Origin: Trichoderma breve
Taxonomy: Eukaryota; Ascomycota; Sordariomycetes; Hypocreales; Hypocreaceae
Direction: 5' to 3'
DNA length: 64,000 nucleotides
Assembly (NCBI RefSeq): GCF_028502605.1
Contig: NW_026611593.1
Coordinates: 2,969,501 to 3,033,500 of the forward strand
In this document: in pieces, positions 57,193-64,000 of the stretch
Layout: each line of letters starts with the position of its first letter
Numbering within the stretch: the stretch's first letter is position 1
Notes under the pieces: model-generated
The model's database searches: none
What the model was told of the DNA's origin: nothing
The model's input: only the letters and a program-made list of their open reading frames with translations
Program-made: the position numbers and the translations under genes

Positions 57193-58623
57193 ATGCTTCA
57201 ACTCTTCTTCCTCGCTCTACCAACCATTACATCAAATCTGCTCGCCCGCCATACACTACAATTTCTCTGCTTGCATCAACAATCAATGCTGTCACGGAAT
57301 GCATGATACCAAGAGACAAACGACGTTTCATATACCGTTGCTGGGGACCAGTCACAGCCAAACATCATCGACTGAGGGAGAATTATTTTGGGAATACATT
57401 CGATGGGACTCAATTATATCAAACACCACCAACCGGGAGGAGACGATGAGTTTGGGAAGATATTCCTTGGAGACCAATCACTGTTCATGGTATCACTGAT
57501 CCAAAGGGGACGGGATACATGGGATTCAAGCAGCAGACAGCAAACTTTGGGTCGACATTGGTTTGGTATGCATACGCAGGGAGTGATACGAAAAGTGGAC
57601 AAGGGATTGAGGATGGACATCTGGTTGCCTTTTGTTTCCGCGTTTGCTCAAGACAGGCAAACTAGGACTCACAGCAAAAACACTTTTACCCAACATGGAC
57701 AACTCCCGCGGTATGATTGGCTGCAGGAGTTGCAAGCATATGGTAGAGGAGCAGCATGATATGTGCCTGGATGATTATAGGCGGAGAGATCTCTACGGGT
57801 ATCACGGATCAGCATTGACGAGGAGTTGGACGATCTAGATACCTGACCATGACTGGGACCAGCTTCGCTCAAGACTCATCTTCATTGTCTCTCAACTCTG
57901 GAGGTCCGCCGCCACAACATCATTGAAATAGACGTGGGATTTCACTCTGTCACCAAGGTTTTGACTCAAATGAGATTCCAAATCGAATTTGATCTACGGG
58001 CAATGGGCCATCATCACCCAGATACATGTTTTTTTCTTTCTGTACGTGCTAGTGAAAAGGAGATGGCGATGTCATTGTCAAGTTCCATGCTCGCAGCGAC
58101 AAATATCACCAGGCTACATCACCAACGACAGATATTGTTCTTCGCCCGCACGAAGTCTCATTTCCTATTTCCGGGATTTTGAAATGTCAGGTGTATGTTA
58201 CGAATCTAGAGAGATTACATTACCAAGAGAGACCTTGGGATACAACGACCCAGCACTTTTGATGTTGGCTGTGTATACGACGTTTCCCCAGATGATACTC
58301 CATCAACCATTTACCCACAAGGAAATGGACATACGATCTATTATTCATATGTGCCGAAGTCTTGTTTGTTTGTCGCCGTCGATTGAGATTATATCGAGTT
58401 TGATTCCCAAAGGACTTTCACTTATCCACGATTTCTGCATGGTCGTGATTGCACCATGGCTTACGGGGATGTCGACGTATGGCAATTGAACAGGACTGTG
58501 CCAGGAACCATGTCGCCAAGGAAATCAACTTGTTTGCTGTCTTTGACGCAAAAAGGTCTGAGGTTTTTTTTCATGCGCGCTTTGCTCTACAATGAGAGTG
58601 GACATTCTCCAGTGGTACAACTT
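57193..58623 (+). pseudogene. Broken gene-like region of unknown function
   Basis: The region begins with an ATG (57193) whose first residues are signal-peptide-like (MLQLFFLALPTITSNLLA). It then shows coding-like segments in changing frames. Segment A is 57450-57662, containing TDPKGTGYMGFKQQTANFGS. Segment B is 58056-58259, containing DKYHQATSPTTDIVLRPHEV. Segment C is 58210-58623, interrupted once by TGA at 58384-58386. B and C overlap in different frames, implying an indel or an unmodelled intron. The stop in C could be a CGA-to-TGA transition. Amino-acid composition of these segments is protein-like and unlike their other frames. I do not recognise the family. An intact multi-intron gene that I cannot resolve is possible. 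Confidence 0.4.
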
Positions 58624-59375
58624 TAGAACGGTTTTTTTTTTTGGTTCGCCAAATACGGCTTGAATCAAAACCCAGGAGTAAATATTGGCAACGGACCGAT
58701 CGAAGAGTATTCATCACAATGAAGGCGCCTTGATGGAGGTTACCGATACGGCATGCTAGCATCACGAGATGGATACCAGTGACACGGCACTCAGGTTCAT
58801 CCACAATCTTGCAAATCTGTTTGGCAATGATGACTGATCAAGTGCACAGCCGTTACATGAAGGAAAAACTCACCAAATCTTTGGCCGTGTGATGTGTTAC
58901 TCTTCTCGGAGTCATCTTGTGGTTGGTTCCATGATAGCGAGGACGTCATCCGGCTTTCGGCTTTGTGAGAAAATCATCTCTTCTAGATCCGAGTTTTCTT
59001 ATACTAATCATTAAGCTGCAGGATACAAAAGACGAAAGTTCAGGCCACAATTAGCGCAACTGATAAGCTATGCTCAAGAGCAAAGCCACTCGACAGACGC
59101 AGTATATAAAGTTTCGAGTGGTGCATTGGGCAAAAACATACTTTGATAACAGATAGTGCCACAATTCAATGGATTATTGCAAGGAATCCACGTTCTCAGT
59201 ACCCATTAACTATATTACACAGTCTACTATCCTGTCTCAAGTAGCTGTTCTCTCTGGTAGAAAACCCTTCTCGTGTCGCTTTTTCTGTACACTCCCTATT
59301 ACATCCATCAGCCGACCACTTGATGAACTTGTGGACCCCCCATTCCGGAATCTTTCGAATTCTTTTTTCTCAGGC
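58624..59375. other. Gene-poor stretch
   Basis: 750 nt of AT-richer sequence, including a T run at 58,632-58,642. It is the 3' side of the minus-strand orphan gene. I see nothing supportable. Confidence 0.5.
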
Positions 59376-60581
59376 TCATAGATCGTTACGGAACCCATTG
59401 CGTGCGGAAAACACCCCGTTGGGGGTTTCGTGTGTAAATGCCCGAAGTGTGCTCCGCTTCAGTTCCAAAGCCGTTTCCCATACGCGTAAAAGCACCTCAG
59501 ACTCATCTTGTGGCCGATGAGTTATGCCCCCTCCAGTTAATAAAGAACGCCATTTGGGGTCGTTGGGATCCAAACCTGCTCCTAGATCTCTGAAGCAGGT
59601 ATACCTCACATCAAGCCAGCACCCATTTAGTTGTATGTAACACTCCGTATCTGAGTGACATATTGTGCAGGACGTTATATGGGCGTAAGGACCTTGGAAG
59701 TTGCTCCATTTCTGCATTGGATGAGACGGACAGGGTGACGGTATGCTTGTCACCCACGCTTCTACCTCACACATGCCATCTCGAATCCCAAACTCCGGAG
59801 TATGGACAGTGAGGCTTTGATGTGGGCAGCCTATAAAATGTTCTGGTGGATTTTCGTCAGTTTTGTGACAAGCAGTGTTTATTTCTTGTAGCTGCAAGAA
59901 GGTTCCTTTATCAAAGTATATCTCACTCGACCACCGATATTGTGTTTCTTCTTCAGAGGTAGCGCTTCCTGAAAAGGACAACTCTGGAATAAACCTTGTC
60001 TCAGTTTCTGATCCAAGCCGGCGGCTGATGCAGTTGAGGTTGTTCATTGAAAGATGATACTGCATGGAGTAATGGATAGGCGCGAGTGTGAAGCCTGATG
60101 TATTGGGCGTATTTATGAAAACATTGTAAGGAGTTCCGAGTAGCGCAGGGGGAGCTGGATTCGGCGCCCGTATTGAATTGTGGTCGCTGCAACAGCCTTG
60201 TCGAGGCGTACAGGTGCAAATTGTGTTGGATTGTGAAGCGGGATGGACAACGGCTTCTCTCGATGCGGCGGCCCCCATGTTTAATGGGAGTGAACTTGTT
60301 CCGGCAGACGTTTCCCTACGGTGCAGAGTAGGTGTAGAATGGAGAACATTGTGCTCATGGAACTGAAGAAGAGCGTCGGGGTCTGATGGACCAGCATCTT
60401 CAGCACGAGTGGCAGAATCTCTGGAGGTTGTGAATGTTGAATGATATGGGGGAGGATTTGAATGGATAGAAGAATCACTGTCAGGAGTGTGTCTCGAGGT
60501 GGCGTTCTGTTGGCTTGATTGACCAGACCGGTCTAAAGAATTACGATCGCTGCTCTTGAGTTTCCTGATGAAGTTGAACAT
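59376..60581 (-). CDS. Hypothetical protein, about 401 residues, no recognised domain
   Basis: A single open frame starts MFNFIRKLKSSDRNSLDRSG (ATG at 60581) and ends RNGFRNDL. The first 110 residues are Ser/Thr/Asn-rich and disordered. The rest looks folded, with scattered Cys (CTCTPRQGCC, CHKTDENPPEHFIGCPHQS, TSCTICHSDTECYIQLNGC) and aromatic blocks such as YRWSSEIYFDKGTF and KWSNFQGPYAHIT. The later Cys/His cluster might bind metal, but no known zinc-finger spacing is evident. An in-frame ATG at 60638 would add 19 residues with a hydrophobic start; I prefer 60581 by composition. It lies beside decayed sequence, so it could be a recent or lineage-specific gene. Confidence 0.6.
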   Translation of the reverse strand: MFNFIRKLKSSDRNSLDRSGQSSQQNATSRHTPDSDSSIHSNPPPYHSTFTTSRDSATRAEDAGPSDPDALLQFHEHNVLHSTPTLHRRETSAGTSSLPLNMGAAASREAVVHPASQSNTICTCTPRQGCCSDHNSIRAPNPAPPALLGTPYNVFINTPNTSGFTLAPIHYSMQYHLSMNNLNCISRRLGSETETRFIPELSFSGSATSEEETQYRWSSEIYFDKGTFLQLQEINTACHKTDENPPEHFIGCPHQSLTVHTPEFGIRDGMCEVEAWVTSIPSPCPSHPMQKWSNFQGPYAHITSCTICHSDTECYIQLNGCWLDVRYTCFRDLGAGLDPNDPKWRSLLTGGGITHRPQDESEVLLRVWETALELKRSTLRAFTHETPNGVFSARNGFRNDL

Positions 60582-61318
60582 TGTGCTGGTAACCCCGTTG
60601 ATAAAGAAGGTAAAATAAATTCGTAGTCTTGATTGCAAGAGATGGCGGGCTGGCCACTACTTATGTATCCCGAGCGATAGAGCCGGAAACTTTGCTTGAA
60701 AGTCTATGCTGTGGTGGTTGGAGTATCGCAGTTTGTGTTATTGTGTTTGTGAAAGTATAGGAGCAAACGGGCCGACTGATACCAAGCCACCAGAGGACGT
60801 ATAGGGTGTAAATAGTGACTCTCCTTGTGGTACCTTATATGGATTCGTACAGAACACAAGATCCATAGAATGATCACACTGGATATTGTCCATGAGGCAA
60901 GAAATACACGTGTGAAGGAGACAGATAGAAGGCTACGCTGAACTAGAATCTCTGGTAGAGACAATGTTCAAGAGGTGATAGTTCCAATATTGTTGCGATT
61001 AGTCAGCTTGTTGGGCGAGGCTATAAGACCAAGTCGATGCTGGACTTGCAGTATCCTTGTGAAATAGCTCTTCTTGCTTATCTATCACCATTTGCATATG
61101 TACTGGCATTTCCAATTGTATTGATTCTCGGTATACTGACTCTAATAAATTATATATTAACTCCTTTCTGCTCTCATATGAAATGTCTCTCCTCACTGTA
61201 CCATTCACTTAGTGGCCATGGAGTATACTCATTGCCACGTAATCCATGCAATCTAAAGTCACACTGATGCATTTGGTTGACGCTTCTCACGAAGTTGGGA
61301 ACTAAACAGCAGCAGAAA
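60582..61318. other. Gene-poor stretch
   Basis: 740 nt. Short ORFs on the minus strand (for example 60,704-60,964) include a hydrophobic run but no family resemblance. GC content falls toward the right. Confidence 0.45.
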
Positions 61319-61510
61319 ATGCCCGATCCCTCCACAACTCTCAGTCCCGTGTCTCTTGAATGGAAACCCGAGTTATCTCTTCTCATTATATTAGCGCTGG
61401 CTACTTATCTTATCAACTGCTCAGCAACAGCTAAGCAACCTCTTTTTCAAGCTCCAGTGAAGCCAAAACCAATAAGACTACCGAAAAAGCTTACTCTCGA
61501 CAGCTACTAA
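61319..61510 (+). CDS. Candidate 63-residue single-pass membrane peptide (or truncated N-terminus)
   Basis: The ORF starts MPDPSTTLSPVSLEWKPELS, has a membrane-type segment LLIILALATYLINC, then a basic Pro/Lys-rich end (PVKPKPIRLPKKLTLDSY). The start context AAAATGCC has A at -3. It could be the N-terminus of a larger membrane-anchored enzyme that has lost the rest to decay, since the next 2.5 kb is degenerate. No family is identified. Confidence 0.3.
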   Translation: MPDPSTTLSPVSLEWKPELSLLIILALATYLINCSATAKQPLFQAPVKPKPIRLPKKLTLDSY

Positions 61511-61543
61511 GTGAGATGGATCTATCTTCTATAAGGTGAATAG

Positions 61544-61740
61544 TTCGTGGTTACAGAGATATTAGACGGAGAACATATACCTCTTGAGCAATCTCCCGCC
61601 AACTATAATATTTACAAGCTCAGCAGCAAGAACAGTTATAATATTATTATCACAGGCCTTCACTAGACCGGCAATTGTTTTTTAGATTAAAATAATATTT
61701 CGGGTATTTTTAAGGGTATATTAGTAGTAGATCGTAGCTC
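61544..61740 (+). pseudogene. Relic of a phosphorylase-domain NLR gene
   Basis: The frame 61544-61663 reads EILDGEHIPLEQSPANYNIY then KLSSKNSYNIIITGLH. This aligns with residues about 33-70 of the intact NLR in this window (VLDEKHRKPQKF..., NTYTWGKIGEHNVVIASL). The TAG at 61664 falls where related proteins have Gln, a CAG-to-TAG change as RIP would make. The frame continues TGNC, then degenerates, with GIFKGILVV near 61700-61730 echoing the GLMVGIG strand. It is only about 60 codons; the rest of the gene is missing or unreadable. It differs enough from the intact copy to represent another member of the family. Confidence 0.6.
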
Positions 61741-62214
61741 TTAAATAGTCACTAGGCTTTACGAAGTGCTTGCTAGGTTTCTTGGACTTCTCGCTCTTAC
61801 TGTTCACACTCTGGTGTAAACTTCCGCGCTAATTACAGTTCTCCAGGGTTTGTTAGCCTAGCTAGGTATTCAGGGTTACATAGCCGGGCAAAGTGCAGCT
61901 AGGGCTAGCTAGAGCCCAACAAAGCACAGCATAAGATACCTTTGAGAATATAGCATCAAGAAGGCCGCCTGCAACGAATACTTTCTAAAATAAAGCACGA
62001 CTGAGAACAACCTTCCAACGGAAGCCCGAAAAAAACTACATAACTTATTCCGCCAATTTTCAGCTGTGCGGATAGATTTTGTAAAACAGAAAGATCTATG
62101 GCTCGCAATCTTTTACTAGAGTCAGTGCTTATACTTGATCTTTTAGTACTTGCAAGCTTGTGCAAGGAACTAAACTAGCTGCAGGTGATTTTTGTCTTCT
62201 GGAGTAAGTAATAA
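61741..62214. other. Transition zone into AT-rich DNA
   Basis: GC content falls gradually. Motifs such as GGCTAGCTAGAGCCCAACAA (61904-61923) occur, and short ORFs on either strand lead nowhere. It probably holds further decayed sequence. Confidence 0.4.
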
Positions 62215-63977
62215 CTTATTACAAAGGTTTTTCCTATATTAATATTTTTATTTTTATTTATAAGCTAGAGTAGTAGTTCCTAGGGGTCTAAATAATAGTA
62301 GGAAGTATAGAGAAAATAAGGAATTTAAATAAATATTAGTTTAATTTAATTTAGTATATTCTATATTATATAACTTAATAAATAACTTTAATAAGTTAAG
62401 CCCTTGTTAAGTATAAAATACTATGTAATATATTTACTTAGTAACTTACTATTTAATATTATACTAAAAGGGAAAATATATTATATTATAGTCTAAAGAT
62501 TAAAATTAAAGGAAAGGTTTATAATACTAAGAGTCTAAGAGTTATTTTAGTAATATAAGTTATTATTAAGTATATTTATATAAGAGTTATAAAGAAAATA
62601 TATTAGCTTTCCTTTATTAAGTATTTAGGATATTATAATTATATATAGTAAATAAGGTTTACTTAAAGTAATTATATAAAATATATATAGAGACTATTAT
62701 AGGTTTATATAATATAAAATATGTAAATATAGTTTAGTCTAAATATAAAAGTTAGTTAAATATAATACTAAGTTAAGAAAGCCAAGCCTTTTATATATAA
62801 TTACTTTAATAATTGATACTTCTTAAGATTTTATAATAAGGATATAATATAATTAGTATTTTATATAAATATTAGTAAATTAATAAGGGAACTTTAGGAA
62901 CTAAGAGGAAGGTAAATATAAAGGGTATTTTTCTATAGGCTATATTAATTAAGAGAAAAATAACTAAAGTTAAATTATAATAATAAAAAGCTCTTTAGGG
63001 GTAATATTATATTAATATAATTATATTAATAGTAATATAGTCTCTAAGGTATTAATAAATATCTAAAGGTACTTAACTAAGTATTAGAAAATATTAATAA
63101 AAGTCTTTGTATTTATTGATATTATATTATATTATATTAATTTTAATTAATATATATTAATTTTATAATAGTAAATATAAAAGTTAAGTTTATAATATTT
63201 CTAAGTAATTATATATAAATAAATTAATAATATTAAAGTAAATAATGAATTAAATAAATATTTTCTTTTATTTAAATACTTTTTATAATAGAGTATTAAT
63301 ATATATATATTACTTTTATAAAGTTATAATATATACTTAAAGGTTTTATAATATTACCCTAAATATTATAAAGTAATTAATTTAAATTTAACTAAGGGAC
63401 TTTATATTAGTAAATATAATTATTTTATTTTATTTAATAATTAAATATTATAATACTTAGGTCCTTAGGCTAATATTAATAATTACTACTTAAGATTAAT
63501 AATAACTTAAGTTATATTCTATATAATAATAAAAACTTAACTTAATAATATTAAATATTAATTATAGTTACTATAATATAATATTACCTAAAGTAACCTT
63601 AGGAAAATAAATTAATAAGTCCTTCTATAGTAAAGGATATTTAGAAAAAATAACTAAGATTAATTTATAATAGTTATAAACCTTAAGTAGTAGTTTATTA
63701 AAATATATATCTTTTCTCTAAGAGCTATATATTATAATAGCTATAAGTTAGTTATAGGCTATTATTAAAGTAAGGGTAGAATATAAAAGTTTTTATATTA
63801 ATAATAAATAAAGTTTTTTATAAAGAGTTTCTTTATTATAAGTAAGGGGTAACAGAAAAATTAAAATATAAGTTATAGTAATTTAGCAAATAGTTATTAT
63901 TATTATATATATATATATATAGGTAGTATTTTAGTATAATATATTATAGTAAGGGGTATTAGGATTTTGTGGAAAAT
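62215..63977. repeat. Long AT-rich, CpG-free block, probably RIP-degenerated repeat
   Basis: About 1.75 kb composed almost entirely of A and T (TATATTA, TTAATATA, AATATTAAT). I find no CpG and very few CpA, while TpA is abundant. Stops are dense in all frames. This is what repeat-induced point mutation does to a transposon copy in ascomycetes. The original element cannot be named. A TA run lies at about 63,903-63,922. Confidence 0.85.
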
Positions 63978-64000
63978 CAGAATGCGGCCGCGAGCCCAAC
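63978..64000. other. Abrupt return to GC-rich sequence at the window end
   Basis: The last bases (AGAATGCGGCCGCGAGCCCAAC) are GC-rich and contain the only CpGs after 61,800 or so. The 9-mer GAGCCCAAC also occurs at 61,912-61,920. This may be an element end or the unmutated flank of the AT block. Confidence 0.5.

Noticed and set aside
62215..64000. Telomere, mitochondrial insert or centromere at the right end
   Set aside because: No TTAGGG repeats, no mitochondrial gene recognised, and too short to judge a centromere; RIP-degenerated repeat is the simplest reading.
1..64000. CRISPR arrays, operons, rRNA or tRNA genes
   Set aside because: Spliced eukaryotic genes throughout; no regularly spaced repeats. 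I looked by eye for tRNA B-box-like GGTTCGAATCC and found no convincing cloverleaf, though a computed scan would be more reliable.

Overview
The window looks like a nuclear contig segment from a filamentous ascomycete, most likely a Sordariomycete of the Hypocreales and Trichoderma-like (inference from gene content; no search was possible). The evidence is monocistronic genes on both strands, GT-AG introns mostly of 50-135 nt with CTAAC/CTGAC-type branch points, purine at -3 of most starts, long pyrimidine-rich leaders, and fungal-specific families. These include a purine-phosphorylase/NACHT/ankyrin receptor, a Zn2Cys6 regulator and a TXNL1-type thioredoxin. The last 1.8 kb is extremely AT-rich and CpG-free, as expected after repeat-induced point mutation (RIP).

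Layout. 1-129: end of a gene entering from the left. 0.85-12.6 kb: housekeeping genes on alternating strands, namely a THO-complex THOC5-like protein (-), an IZH3/PAQR membrane receptor (+), the mitotic-exit GAP BUB2 (-) and a SulP sulfate permease (+). 13-20.9 kb: an orphan gene (-), a WSS1-like DNA-protein-crosslink protease (+) and a 1245-residue NLR-like receptor (+). 20.9-27.1 kb: a 6.2-kb stretch without a convincing gene, leading into a Ser-rich protein (+). 29.4-39.8 kb: a War1-like Zn2Cys6 transcription factor and a BEM3-like RhoGAP, both (-). 43.5-55.4 kb: a CorA-like membrane protein (+), a Pro/Arg-Ser-rich protein (-), a BTB-like protein (-), TXNL1 (+) and a short-chain dehydrogenase (+).

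From 55.4 kb to the right end the character changes. There are microsatellites, a gene-like stretch broken by stops and a frame change (57.2-58.6 kb), one orphan gene (-), a tiny membrane ORF, a relic of a second NLR-type gene, and the RIP-like AT block. This resembles an accessory or subtelomere-like edge next to a core block.

There are no operons; each gene is its own unit. The shared themes are general cell biology: mRNA export (THOC5), mitotic exit (BUB2), polarity (BEM3), sulfate uptake, DNA-protein crosslink repair and non-self recognition. Exon joins were chosen by splice consensus, phase agreement and remembered family sequence. Every spliced model listed closes to a whole number of codons.
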